Assembly: GCA_002412595.1 (NCBI GenBank)
Contig: DHVJ01000014.1
Coordinates: forward strand, 1 to 16,322
DNA from: Anaerolineaceae bacterium UBA5211
GTDB lineage: Bacteria > Chloroflexota > Anaerolineae > Anaerolineales > Anaerolineaceae
Direction: 5' to 3'
Length of the DNA: 16,322 nt
The position numbers and the translations under genes were made by a program. This document shows positions 1 to 6,932 of this stretch, one piece after another. Numbering within the stretch: position 1 is the first letter of the stretch; each line of letters opens with the position of its first letter. The notes under the pieces were generated by a model. That model was not told the DNA's origin. It searched no databases and saw nothing but the letters and a program-made list of their open reading frames with translations.

Positions 1-876
1 GACGGCCCCATGCCCCAGACGCGCGAGCACGTTCTGCTGGCCCACCAGGTGGAAGTCCCCAATATCGTGGTCTTCTTGAACAAAGTGGACATGATGGACG
101 ACCCTGAGCTGTTGGAACTGGTTGAACTGGAACTGCGCGAAATGCTGACCAGCTACAAGTTCGACGGCGATGCTATTCCGATCGTTCGCGGCAGTGCGTT
201 GAAGGCGCTGGAAAGCACCTCCACCGACCCGGAAGCTCCGGAATATGCCTGCATCAAGGAATTGATGGACACCATCGACGATTATTTCCCGGATCCGGAA
301 CGTGACGTGGACAAACCCTTCATGATGCCCGTTGAGGACGTCTTCTCCATCAAGGGCCGCGGCACCGTGGTCACTGGACGTATCGACCGCGGCAAGGTCA
401 AGGTTGGCGAAGCTGTTGAAATTGTAGGCCTGCGCGAAAAGAGCATGCCCACCGTCGTCACCGGCGTGGAAATGTTCCACAAGACCCTGAATGAAGGTAT
501 GGCTGGCGACAACGCTGGTTTGCTGCTGCGCGGTATTGAGCGCACCGATGTGGAACGCGGTATGGTGGTGGCGGCTCCCAAGAGCATCACCCCCCACACC
601 AAATTCAACGCAGAAGTGTACGTGCTGAAGCGCGAAGAAGGCGGACGTCACAAACCGTTCTTCACCGGCTACCGCCCGCAGTTCTACATCCGCACCATGG
701 ATGTGACCGGCGATATTGAATTGCCCAAAGATGTTGAAATGGTTATGCCTGGCGATAATGTCAACATGAAGGTTGAACTGATCATCCCCGTGGCTTTGGA
801 ACAGGGTTCCCAGTTCGCCATCCGCGAAGGCGGCCTCACTGTTGGTGCGGGCGTCATCACCCAAATTTTGGAATAG
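1..876 (+). CDS. tuf: Elongation factor Tu, 3' part (5' end outside window)
   Basis: EF-Tu is the GTPase that carries aminoacyl-tRNA to the ribosomal A site. The window opens inside the G domain: the first codons read DGPMPQTREH, which matches about residue 109 of E. coli EF-Tu, so roughly the first quarter of the gene is missing. The guanine-specificity motif NKVD is at nt 79-90 and the SAL motif follows at about nt 190-200. Domain 2 (GRGTVVTGRI) and domain 3 (ending GAGVITQILE) are complete and intact. The stop is TAG at 874-876, 11 nt before rpsJ, with no terminator between them. Codon use is strikingly C/G-ending compared with all later genes: 18 of the first 20 codons end in G or C. Confidence 0.98.
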   Translation, partial: DGPMPQTREHVLLAHQVEVPNIVVFLNKVDMMDDPELLELVELELREMLTSYKFDGDAIPIVRGSALKALESTSTDPEAPEYACIKELMDTIDDYFPDPERDVDKPFMMPVEDVFSIKGRGTVVTGRIDRGKVKVGEAVEIVGLREKSMPTVVTGVEMFHKTLNEGMAGDNAGLLLRGIERTDVERGMVVAAPKSITPHTKFNAEVYVLKREEGGRHKPFFTGYRPQFYIRTMDVTGDIELPKDVEMVMPGDNVNMKVELIIPVALEQGSQFAIREGGLTVGAGVITQILE

Positions 877-887
877 GTAAAGAGGAA

Positions 888-1196
888 ATGGCAAAACAAA
901 AAATTCGTATCAGATTAAAGGCTTACGATCACCGAGTTTTAGATCAATCAGCCAAAAGAATTGTAGAAACTGCTGAACGCAGTGGTGCAAAAGTAGTTGG
1001 GCCGGTGCCGTTGCCAACGAACATTGAGAAATTTACTGTTCGGAGATCAACCTTTATTGATAAAGATTCTCATGAACATTTCGAGATCAGGACCCACAAC
1101 CGGCTGATTGATGTAATGGACCCGGATTCAAAAACAATTGATATGCTAATGCGGTTGAATCTGCCCGCAGGTGTTGATATTGAAATCAAGATATAA
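888..1196 (+). CDS. rpsJ: 30S ribosomal protein S10
   Basis: S10 is a 30S head protein that in many bacteria also works as the transcription elongation/antitermination factor NusE. The 102-aa product begins MAKQKIRIRLKAYDH, the standard S10 N-terminus, and has the usual family length. The start ATG follows an AGAGG only 2 nt upstream, an unusually tight spacing; the AGG at 875-877, overlapping the tuf stop codon, is a better placed alternative Shine-Dalgarno. rpsJ is 11 nt from tuf but 205 nt from rplC, so it seems to be transcribed with tuf rather than led by the S10-operon promoter. Its codons are A/T-ending (only about 5 of the first 20 end in G/C), unlike tuf. Confidence 0.98.
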   Translation: MAKQKIRIRLKAYDHRVLDQSAKRIVETAERSGAKVVGPVPLPTNIEKFTVRRSTFIDKDSHEHFEIRTHNRLIDVMDPDSKTIDMLMRLNLPAGVDIEIKI

Positions 1197-1202
1197 TCGG
1201 AT

Positions 1203-1231
1203 TTGAATAAATATTTGTTTTGTGGTAAAAT
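1203..1231 (+). promoter_or_regulatory. Candidate sigma70-type promoter upstream of rplC
   Basis: A -35-like TTGAAT (1203-1208) is followed after exactly 17 nt by a -10-like TAAAAT (1226-1231). The -10 is preceded by TGG (1223-1225), which fits an extended -10 element. The sequence just after it is TTTTGCGG, so initiation would fall near the GCGG at 1235-1238. It lies 7 nt after the rpsJ stop and would drive the rplC-onward transcript. Inferred from consensus matches only. Confidence 0.55.
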
Positions 1232-1237
1232 TTTGCG

Positions 1238-1401
1238 GTTTAACAACTGAATTCGACAGAACAAGAATCGTTTCTAAAGCGAACGGTCAAAATACTACTA
1301 GTTTGGCTTTGAAATGATTGACTGTACTGCCAGGAGATGATGCAGCTTGCCCATGCTGACAGTCTCAAAAAAATTATTTAAATTTTAGGAGAAAAGTTAA
1401 T
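1238..1401 (+). promoter_or_regulatory. Candidate structured mRNA leader of the S10 operon
   Basis: This non-coding stretch between the candidate promoter and rplC can form several helices. Stem A pairs 1285-1291 with 1302-1308 (7 bp including two G-U pairs, 10-nt loop). Stem B pairs GACTGT (1320-1325) with ACAGTC (1359-1364). It encloses a small CAGC/GCTG hairpin (1343-1346 with 1355-1358) that stacks directly on the 3' arm. An A/T-only hairpin (1370-1375 with 1381-1386) sits just before the Shine-Dalgarno AGGAG (1387-1391). There is no stem followed by a T-run, so it does not look like a simple terminator. By analogy with S10-operon leaders known in Gammaproteobacteria it could be an autoregulatory site, but no known leader motif was recognised. 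Confidence 0.35.
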
Positions 1402-2031
1402 ATGTTTAAAGGGCTAATTGGGAAAAAACTTGGCATGACCCAGGTCTTTGGAGACGATGGTAGCGCAATTCCGGTTACCGTCATAGAGGCTGGGCCATGT
1501 TTTGTTACTCAAATTCGTACCGTAGCCAATGACGGCTACTCCGCAGTGCAGATTGGCTTTGAAGAAGTTAAAGAAAAGAAACTGACCGGTGGGCAATTGG
1601 GTCACCTGAAACGGAATGATCTGCCCTCAATGCGCTATCTGCGCGAATTCAGAACCAGTTCACCAGAAGTAAAAGAAGGCGACAAAATCGATGCCAGCCA
1701 ATTTGAAGTTGGCAAGCGTGTTGACGTAGTCGGCTTTAGTAAAGGCAAGGGTTTCGCAGGCACCATGAAGCGCCATAATTTCCGCGGTGGTCCTAAAACC
1801 CATGGTCAATCAGACCGCGGACGTGCTCCGGGTTCCATCGGAGCAACCACTACCCCAGGACGTGTTTTTAAGGGCAAAAAGATGTCTGGGCATATGGGAA
1901 ATGAACGTGTTTCATCCCAAAATTTAAAAATAGTGCTGGTTGATGTAGAAAAGAATTTAATCGGCGTAAACGGCTCGGTCCCTGGTCCACGCGGTGGGCT
2001 GGTTGTAATCAAGGATGCCAGAAAGCAATAA
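1402..2031 (+). CDS. rplC: 50S ribosomal protein L3
   Basis: L3 is an early-assembling large-subunit protein near the peptidyl-transferase centre. The 209-aa product starts MFKGLIGKKLGMTQVF, the L3 signature start, and contains the conserved extension KGKGFAGTMKRHNFRGG followed by SIGATTTPGRVFKGKKMSGH, the loop that reaches toward the catalytic centre. Length is normal for bacterial L3. An AGGAG at 1387-1391 lies 10 nt before the ATG. It is the first gene after the 205-nt leader region and is followed by a 48-nt gap before rplD. Confidence 0.98.
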   Translation: MFKGLIGKKLGMTQVFGDDGSAIPVTVIEAGPCFVTQIRTVANDGYSAVQIGFEEVKEKKLTGGQLGHLKRNDLPSMRYLREFRTSSPEVKEGDKIDASQFEVGKRVDVVGFSKGKGFAGTMKRHNFRGGPKTHGQSDRGRAPGSIGATTTPGRVFKGKKMSGHMGNERVSSQNLKIVLVDVEKNLIGVNGSVPGPRGGLVVIKDARKQ

Positions 2032-2044
2032 AAGGATTAAATCA

Positions 2045-2066
2045 GCGGAGAACTTGCCGCGTTTTT
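2045..2066 (+). promoter_or_regulatory. Short GC hairpin with T-run before rplD (possible attenuator)
   Basis: GCGG (2045-2048) can pair with CCGC (2057-2060) around an 8-nt loop, and the 3' arm is followed by G and five T residues (2062-2066). This has the layout of an intrinsic terminator, but a 4-bp stem is weak. It lies between rplC and rplD, and the T-run abuts the rplD Shine-Dalgarno. A full terminator here would cut off the operon, so at most partial attenuation is plausible. Confidence 0.22.
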
Positions 2067-2079
2067 GGAGCTAAGAATT

Positions 2080-2724
2080 ATGAAAGTAGACGTAGTCGAT
2101 TTAAACGGAAATAAAGTAAAAGAGATAGAGTTGCCGGCTTCAATTTTTGAGGCACCTATCAAAACTGATTTGATGCACCAGGCTTATGTGCGTCAGATGG
2201 CCAATGCTCGCTTGGGTACTCATGAAACCAAGGTGCGCAGTGATGTATCCGGAGGCGGTCGCAAACCATGGCGCCAAAAAGGTACTGGTCGAGCGCGCCA
2301 GGGTTCAACCCGAGCCGCTCAGTGGGTGGGTGGTGGAAAGATCCATACACCGCATTCCCGCGATTACAGCTTGAAGATGCCTCTCAAGATGCGCCGGGCG
2401 GCTGTTTGTTCAGCGTTATCGGCCAAGGCTGCTGATCAGTCAGTGATGGTGGTGGATAATCTTTCTTTTGGGGAACCTAAGAGTAAATTGTTGGCCCAAT
2501 CGATTAAGAAAATGGTTGGCAATCAATCAGCTCTGTTGGTTATTCCGGATAAAGATAGCAAAATGGATGTTTTGCTATCGGCGGATAACATTCCTCATGT
2601 GAAAGTTTTGTTGGCAAAGTATTTGAATATTCGCGACATGTTGAGCTTTGACCAGATAATTCTGGAAGAATCATGTATTGAGGTTCTGCAAAGTTTCCTG
2701 ACTGTCAAAGAGAGGGCGAAATGA
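2080..2724 (+). CDS. rplD: 50S ribosomal protein L4
   Basis: L4 binds 23S rRNA early in assembly and lines the exit tunnel; in E. coli it also represses its own S10 operon. The product is 214 aa from ATG 2080. That start is chosen because GGAG at 2067-2070 lies 9 nt upstream and the protein then begins MKVDVVDLNG, as in the family. An in-frame TTG at 2065 would add five residues but overlaps the Shine-Dalgarno. The conserved basic tunnel loop SGGGRKPWRQKGTGRARQGS is present. The end overlaps the rplW start by 4 nt (ATGA), suggesting translational coupling. Confidence 0.97.
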   Translation: MKVDVVDLNGNKVKEIELPASIFEAPIKTDLMHQAYVRQMANARLGTHETKVRSDVSGGGRKPWRQKGTGRARQGSTRAAQWVGGGKIHTPHSRDYSLKMPLKMRRAAVCSALSAKAADQSVMVVDNLSFGEPKSKLLAQSIKKMVGNQSALLVIPDKDSKMDVLLSADNIPHVKVLLAKYLNIRDMLSFDQIILEESCIEVLQSFLTVKERAK

Positions 2725-3023
2725 GTACGGCTTTTGATATTTTGAAAAAACCCTTGATCACTGAAAAGACCGCTTATCAGTCTTCAAAGTTGAACCAGTT
2801 TTCCTTTGAAGTACCCACGGATGTCACGCGCACTCAGGTAAGAGAAGCGGTTGAGACGGCGTTTGAAGTAACGGTATTGAAAGTGAATATTATCAACGTC
2901 GCTCCCAAAGTGAGCCGGCGGGGACGCAATCGTCGAATGGCCATCCGCAAATCAGCGTATAAAAAAGCCATTGTAACCCTGAGTCCTGAGGACCGTATTC
3001 CGATTTTTGAGGGAGTTGAGTAA
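2721..3023 (+). CDS. rplW: 50S ribosomal protein L23
   Basis: L23 sits at the tunnel exit and is the docking site for trigger factor and SRP. The 100-aa product has the family start (ILKKPLITEKTAY) and the central motif VREAVETAFEVTVLKVNIINV. The rRNA-binding basic stretch RRGRNRR follows. The start overlaps the rplD stop (ATGA at 2721-2724), and its TAA shares one base with the rplB ATG (TAATG at 3021-3025). The rplD-rplW-rplB trio is therefore tightly coupled. Confidence 0.97.
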   Translation: MSTAFDILKKPLITEKTAYQSSKLNQFSFEVPTDVTRTQVREAVETAFEVTVLKVNIINVAPKVSRRGRNRRMAIRKSAYKKAIVTLSPEDRIPIFEGVE

Positions 3024-3859
3024 TGAGTGTAAAGATTTATAAACCAACCTCACCTGGTCGGCGAGGTATGACTGGACTGACATTCGAAGAAATTACCAAG
3101 ACTAAGCCCGAACGTTCGCTGCTGGTCTCAAAATCGAAGAAAGCTGGCCGTAACGTTTATGGCCGCATCACAGTTCGCCATCAGGGCGGCGGCGCCAAGC
3201 AGAGAGTTAGGATCGTTGATTTCAAGCGAAAGAAAATTGGCATTCCTGCCAAAGTCTCTGCAATTGAATACGATCCCAAACGTACGGCGCGTCTGGCTTT
3301 GCTGTCTTATGCTGACGGTGAGAAAAGCTATATTATTGCCCCAATGGGTTTGCATGTGGGTGATGATGTTATGTCAGGCCCTAAAGCGGAAATCCGCACG
3401 GGTAACTGTCTGCCGATTTCGTCGATTCCAGTTGGCACGATGATTCATAATGTAGAAATTAAGGAAGGTGCCGGTGGACAGCTGGTTCGCTCAGCTGGCG
3501 CGGCAGCTCAACTTCTCGCTAAAGAAGGTGATTATGCCCAGGTTCGTATGCCTTCCGGTGAAGTTCGTTTGGTCCGCCAAAAATGCACAGCTTGCATCGG
3601 GCAGGTTGGCAACTTGGAACATGGACAAGTTAAATTAGGTAAAGCTGGCCGCAAACGCCATATGGGTATCCGGCCTGCTGTCCGCGGTAGTGCGATGACT
3701 CCTCGTGATCATCCCCATGGCGGTGGTGAAGGACGGTCTCCGATTGGTATGCCCGGACCTAAATCACCTTGGGGTAAACCGACGCTTGGTTACAAAACCC
3801 GCAGGAATAAGAGCACCGAAAAATATATTGTTCGCAGCAGAAACGCTAGCAAACGATAG
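3023..3859 (+). CDS. rplB: 50S ribosomal protein L2
   Basis: L2 is a core 23S-binding protein needed for subunit association and peptidyl-transferase activity. The 278-aa product has the RNA-binding N-terminal domain (HQGGGAKQRVRIVDFKR, about residues 53-69). The C-terminal signature is at about residues 221-237 (RGSAMTPRDHPHGGGEG), with His230 matching the functionally important His229 of E. coli. The residues before the histidine (SAMTPRD) differ from the common VAMNPVD form, which I associate loosely with Chloroflexota. The ATG overlaps the rplW stop by one base. Confidence 0.98.
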   Translation: MSVKIYKPTSPGRRGMTGLTFEEITKTKPERSLLVSKSKKAGRNVYGRITVRHQGGGAKQRVRIVDFKRKKIGIPAKVSAIEYDPKRTARLALLSYADGEKSYIIAPMGLHVGDDVMSGPKAEIRTGNCLPISSIPVGTMIHNVEIKEGAGGQLVRSAGAAAQLLAKEGDYAQVRMPSGEVRLVRQKCTACIGQVGNLEHGQVKLGKAGRKRHMGIRPAVRGSAMTPRDHPHGGGEGRSPIGMPGPKSPWGKPTLGYKTRRNKSTEKYIVRSRNASKR

Positions 3860-3879
3860 AGAATCACAGGAGCTGAAAG

Positions 3880-4161
3880 ATGTCACGTTCTTTGAAAAAA
3901 GGGCCCTTCATTGACCCGAAATTATTGAAAAAAATTGAACAGATGAATGAGAAAAGTGAGAAAAAAGTGGTCCGCACCTGGAGCAGGGCGAGCACCATTT
4001 TCCCTCAGATGGTCGGTCATACTATTGCCGTCCATGATGGACGACGCCATGTGCCGATTTATATTACCGAAAATATGGTAGGTCATAAGTTGGGTGAATT
4101 TGCGCCAACTCGCCATTTTCGTGGTCATGTTGCGGAAAGATCGTCTTCAGCGAGAGGATAA
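3880..4161 (+). CDS. rpsS: 30S ribosomal protein S19
   Basis: S19 lies in the head of the 30S subunit next to S13 and contacts the A-site finger. The 93-aa product starts MSRSLKKGPFIDPKLLKKI, and the conserved HVPIYITENMVGHKLGEFAP segment follows, then FRGH. Length is normal. AGGAG at 3868-3872 lies 7 nt before the ATG. The gene is 20 nt after rplB and 6 nt before rplV, in the standard S10-operon place. Confidence 0.98.
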   Translation: MSRSLKKGPFIDPKLLKKIEQMNEKSEKKVVRTWSRASTIFPQMVGHTIAVHDGRRHVPIYITENMVGHKLGEFAPTRHFRGHVAERSSSARG

Positions 4162-4167
4162 TGAAAT

Positions 4168-4503
4168 ATGGATGTAAAAGCTGAATTGAATTATTGTTCC
4201 GTTTCCGCACAAAAAATGCGCCTGGTTATTGATCTGGTGCGCGGTAAAACGACAGAGGAAGCCATTTCAATCTTGCGCTTCACCAATAAAAAAGCTGCAG
4301 AGCCAGTTAGCAAGCTAATTTCTTCTGCTGTGGCTAACGCGGAAAATAACTTCGGCATGAGTCGTGAGAATTTATATATCTATCAGATCATGGCGAATGA
4401 AGCTCCAACACGCAAATGGAGAAGGTTTGGGGCGCGCGGGAGATTTAAACCGATTTTACGGCGCTCTTCACATGTAAAAGTAGTGCTTCGCGAGAAAATT
4501 TAG
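4168..4503 (+). CDS. rplV: 50S ribosomal protein L22
   Basis: L22 contacts all 23S domains, and its long hairpin lines the exit tunnel. The 111-aa product has the typical VSAQKMRLVIDLVRGK segment near residue 13 and the long C-terminal beta-hairpin (APTRKWRRFGARGRFKPILRR region) ending with HVKVVLREK. The ATG at 4168 is chosen over an out-of-frame ATG at 4161. A GAGAGG at 4152-4157, inside the end of rpsS, serves as Shine-Dalgarno. A 52-nt spacer to rpsC shows nothing distinctive beyond the rpsC ribosome binding site. Confidence 0.97.
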   Translation: MDVKAELNYCSVSAQKMRLVIDLVRGKTTEEAISILRFTNKKAAEPVSKLISSAVANAENNFGMSRENLYIYQIMANEAPTRKWRRFGARGRFKPILRRSSHVKVVLREKI

Positions 4504-4555
4504 AAGCCGGAATGATTAGAACGATAGTTAATAGGATTAGCAAGCAGGAGAAAAT

Positions 4556-5233
4556 ATGGGTCGTAAAGTTCATCCAGTAGGAATGCGTCTGGGAATCATT
4601 CGCACTTGGGAAGGGCGATGGTATGCCGAAGGCCAAAACTATATTGATCAACTTCACCAGGATATCAAGATCAGGGAGATGATCAAGAAGTCCAGTGAGA
4701 GAGCTGGCGTGTCACAAATTGAGATTGAAAGATATCCGGGAAAGATTCGCATTGTTGTCAATACTGCGAAACCTGGAATTCTGATTGGTCGCAAAGGTGA
4801 GACTGTGAAAGTTCTCAGAAAAGATCTGGAAAATCTGACGAACAAGAAAATTGATCTTGAAATCAAAGAAATCAAAAATCCTGATTGCGATGCCTATTTG
4901 ATCGCCACCAATATCGCTTCCCAGATTGAACGGCGTATTAGTTATCGTCGCGCTATGAAACGCGCAATTCAGCAGGCTATCCGTCAGGGTGCTGAAGGTG
5001 TAAAGATTCAAGTTGCTGGGCGTTTGAACGGTGCAGAGATGTGCCGCACCACCTGGCTGCGTGAAGGCCGCGTTCCTCTGCAGACGCTGCGTGCCGATAT
5101 CGATTTTGCATGCACGGAAGCATTGACCACTTATGGCCAGATTGGTGTCAAAGTTTGGGTTTATAAGGGAGAAATACTCCCGGGCACAGAAGAAGAAATT
5201 GAAAAAACTGAAGGTGTGTACGTAAGCGAGTAA
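4556..5233 (+). CDS. rpsC: 30S ribosomal protein S3
   Basis: S3 forms part of the mRNA entry channel and helps the ribosome unwind mRNA. The 225-aa product starts MGRKVHPVGMRLGIIRTW. It has a KH-type RNA-binding fold in the N-terminal half with its GRKG loop at about residues 78-81, and the C-terminal domain with GRLNGAEMCRTTW and GVKVWVYKGE. The last 20 residues are acidic (TEEEIEKTEGVYVSE). AGGAG at 4546-4550 lies 5 nt before the ATG. A 47-nt gap separates it from rplP. Confidence 0.98.
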   Translation: MGRKVHPVGMRLGIIRTWEGRWYAEGQNYIDQLHQDIKIREMIKKSSERAGVSQIEIERYPGKIRIVVNTAKPGILIGRKGETVKVLRKDLENLTNKKIDLEIKEIKNPDCDAYLIATNIASQIERRISYRRAMKRAIQQAIRQGAEGVKIQVAGRLNGAEMCRTTWLREGRVPLQTLRADIDFACTEALTTYGQIGVKVWVYKGEILPGTEEEIEKTEGVYVSE

Positions 5234-5280
5234 TCTCCAACGATTAGCTCAACGTAGATACCAATAACGAGGTTTTGATT

Positions 5281-5718
5281 ATGTTAATGCCAAAAAGAGT
5301 TAAATATCGAAAGCAAATGCGCGGCCGAATGAAAGGCAAAGCGTTGCGCGGCGCTGAAATCCTCAGCGGTGAATATGCTTTGCAGGCCTTGGAACCAGGA
5401 TGGGTTTCTGCTCGTCAAATCGAAGCAGCCCGCCGCTCCATTGTCCGCACCATGAAACGCCGCGGAAAAGTTTGGATCAGAATATTTCCAGATAAACCGA
5501 TTACCAAACGTGCTGCGGAATCCCGTATGGGTAAAGGTAAAGGCGCAGTTGAATTTTGGGCAGCCGTTGTAAAACCTGGCCGTATTATGTTTGAAGTTGG
5601 TGGTTTGGATGAAGAAACATCTCTGGAAGCGCTGAGACAGGCCTCCTACAAAATCTCCATCAAGACCAAAGTAATTGCCAAACAGGAAATCATGGGAGGC
5701 AAACATGAAAGTGTCTGA
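5281..5718 (+). CDS. rplP: 50S ribosomal protein L16
   Basis: L16 organises the tRNA-binding sites of the large subunit. The product is 145 aa from ATG 5281, giving MLMPKRVKYRKQMRGR, the family start; GAGG at 5269-5272 lies 8 nt upstream. An in-frame TTG at 5275 would add only two residues and is less likely. The conserved SRMGKGKGAVEFWAAVVKPG region is intact. Its last 14 nt overlap the start of rpmC, whose Shine-Dalgarno (GGGAGG, 5694-5699) lies inside rplP. Confidence 0.97.
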   Translation: MLMPKRVKYRKQMRGRMKGKALRGAEILSGEYALQALEPGWVSARQIEAARRSIVRTMKRRGKVWIRIFPDKPITKRAAESRMGKGKGAVEFWAAVVKPGRIMFEVGGLDEETSLEALRQASYKISIKTKVIAKQEIMGGKHESV

Positions 5719-5917
5719 AATTCGCTTGATGTCTGATGAAGAGATCCGCACCAGATTGCTGGATACAAGAAAAGAGTATATGAATATGCGCTTTCAGACG
5801 GTCAGCGGTCAATTAACCGATACAAGCAAATTAAAAGAAGTCCGTCGATTAATTGCCCGATACGAAACCATCCTGAATGAAAAAATATCGGAAAATGAAG
5901 TTGAAGGTGAAGCATGA
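5705..5917 (+). CDS. rpmC: 50S ribosomal protein L29
   Basis: L29 is a small two-helix protein at the tunnel exit beside L23. The product is 70 aa from ATG 5705 (MKVSEIRLMSDEEI). Starting here matches family length and places GGGAGG 5 nt upstream; the frame is open further upstream but only as part of the rplP overlap. The helical coiled-coil pattern with LLDTRKEYMNMRFQ and LKEVRRLIARYETIL is typical. It overlaps rplP by 14 nt and rpsQ by 4 nt, so translation of these three is probably coupled. Confidence 0.96.
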   Translation: MKVSEIRLMSDEEIRTRLLDTRKEYMNMRFQTVSGQLTDTSKLKEVRRLIARYETILNEKISENEVEGEA

Positions 5918-6192
5918 ATACTCGTCGAAGATTAAAAGGTGTGGTAACCGGAAATAAAATGAATAAAACGGTGATTGTGGAAGTCTCTCGTACATTCCGG
6001 CATCCATTATACGAAAAAGTAGTTCACAGCTCAAAGAAATTGTATGTTCATGACGAATTGGGCTGCAATGTCGGCGATGAGGTTCAAATCGTTGAAAGCA
6101 AACCGATTTCCAAGACTAAGCGTTTTGTGGTTGAGAAAATTCTTAACAAGCAGGAAGTGGATACCACTGAACCTGTAGTAGAAGAGGCTTAA
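5914..6192 (+). CDS. rpsQ: 30S ribosomal protein S17
   Basis: S17 is an OB-fold protein that binds the 5' domain of 16S rRNA early in assembly. The 92-aa product starts MNTRRRLKGVVTGNKMNKTV and has the conserved VEVSRTFRHPLYEKVV and GDEVQIVESKPISKTKRFVVEKI segments. An acidic tail of about 12 residues follows the conserved core. Its ATG overlaps the rpmC stop (ATGA). The gene closes the S10 group; rplN follows after 3 nt with no terminator, so S10 and spc genes appear joined. Confidence 0.97.
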   Translation: MNTRRRLKGVVTGNKMNKTVIVEVSRTFRHPLYEKVVHSSKKLYVHDELGCNVGDEVQIVESKPISKTKRFVVEKILNKQEVDTTEPVVEEA

Positions 6193-6195
6193 GCG

Positions 6196-6567
6196 ATGAT
6201 TCAACACGAAACTCGAATGAAAGTAGCCGATAACACCGGTGCGCGTGAAATACTTGTGATTCACGTTATGGGTGGCTCAACGCGTAAATTTGGACGTATT
6301 GGCGATGTTGTTGTGGCAACTGTGAAGTCCGCTTCACCTCAAAGTTCTGTAAAGAAAAGTGAAGTGGTCAAAGCGGTTATTGTCAGGACTTCAAAAGAAT
6401 GGCGTCGCAAAGACGGTTCCAGCATTCGCTTTGATGATAATGCTGCCGTGATTTTGGATACGGATGGTGAGAACCCCAAAGGCACCCGTATCTTTGGCCC
6501 TGTCGCTCGTGAATTGCGTGAAAAAGGATACATGAAGATTGTTTCCTTAGCACCGGAAGTGCTTTAA
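6196..6567 (+). CDS. rplN: 50S ribosomal protein L14
   Basis: L14 forms part of the intersubunit surface and, in bacteria that have it, is the binding partner of the silencing factor RsfS. The 123-aa product starts MIQHETRMKVADNTGARE and contains GSSIRFDDNAAVILD and the ending GTRIFGPVARELREKGYMKIVSLAPEVL, all canonical. AGAGG inside the end of rpsQ (about 6183-6187) lies 8 nt before the ATG. In E. coli this gene heads the spc operon; here I see no promoter in the 3-nt gap. Confidence 0.98.
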   Translation: MIQHETRMKVADNTGAREILVIHVMGGSTRKFGRIGDVVVATVKSASPQSSVKKSEVVKAVIVRTSKEWRRKDGSSIRFDDNAAVILDTDGENPKGTRIFGPVARELREKGYMKIVSLAPEVL

Positions 6568-6590
6568 TCCTTGCGGTAGGAGAATAAAAA

Positions 6591-6920
6591 ATGAAAATGA
6601 GAATTAAAAAGGGCGATCAAGTTGAAGTGATCGCTGGCAAAGAACAAAACAAAGGGAAACGCGGAGAGGTGATCAGAGTATTACCGAAAGAAAACCGCGT
6701 GGTAGTGCAGGGCATCAATTTATTGACCAAGCATCAACGTCAGGTGCAATCTGAAGGCAAAACTGTCAACCCGGGTATCGTTAAATTTGAAGGCCCCCTT
6801 CATGCGTCTAATGTGATGGTGGTCTGCAAGAAGTGTAACAAACCAACCCGTATCGGCATCACTCGTGAGGGCGATAAAGCTATGCGTGTTTGTAAAAAAT
6901 GTGGAGGGTTGCTGGATTAA
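6591..6920 (+). CDS. rplX: 50S ribosomal protein L24, zinc-ribbon (C+) form
   Basis: L24 starts 50S assembly by binding domain I of 23S rRNA. The 109-aa product has the KOW motif at the N-terminus (KGDQVEVIAGKEQNKGKRG). The C-terminal zinc-ribbon-like motif is formed by Cys79, Cys82, Cys101 and Cys104 (CKKC ... CKKC), the metal-binding form found in part of the bacteria. AGGAG at 6578-6582 lies 8 nt before the ATG. A second in-frame ATG at 6597 would be too far from a strong Shine-Dalgarno. A hairpin covers the stop codon. Confidence 0.97.
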   Translation: MKMRIKKGDQVEVIAGKEQNKGKRGEVIRVLPKENRVVVQGINLLTKHQRQVQSEGKTVNPGIVKFEGPLHASNVMVVCKKCNKPTRIGITREGDKAMRVCKKCGGLLD

Positions 6921-6932
6921 TTTATTAATCCG
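6913..6932 (+). promoter_or_regulatory. Intercistronic inverted repeat at the rplX stop / rplE leader
   Basis: GGATTAA (6914-6920) pairs perfectly with TTAATCC (6925-6931) across a 4-nt loop, and a T-G pair can extend it outwards. The stem contains the rplX stop codon (6918-6920) and ends 6 nt before the rplE Shine-Dalgarno (GGAG, 6938-6941). In E. coli the S8 repressor site of the spc mRNA is at this same junction, but this simple A/T-rich stem has no recognisable S8 helix features. Confidence 0.4.

Noticed and set aside
1206..1220. Possible terminator after rpsJ (AAATATTTGTTTT)
   Set aside because: AAATATTT is a self-complementary word with no room for a loop, and no stable G/C stem precedes the T residues.
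1340..1381. A 13-codon open frame (MQLAHADSLKKII) in the rplC leader after an AGGAG, possible leader peptide
   Set aside because: The AGGAG (1332-1336) is only 3 nt from the ATG, the frame is very short, and nothing marks it as coding; the same bases are explained by the stem 1320-1364.
2065..2079. TTG start for rplD giving five extra residues
   Set aside because: The TTG overlaps the GGAG that serves the ATG at 2080, and the family N-terminus matches the ATG start.
5284..5751. 155-codon minus-strand open frame opposite rplP
   Set aside because: It lies wholly antisense to a well conserved ribosomal-protein gene, has no ribosome binding site that I can see, and its product resembles no family.
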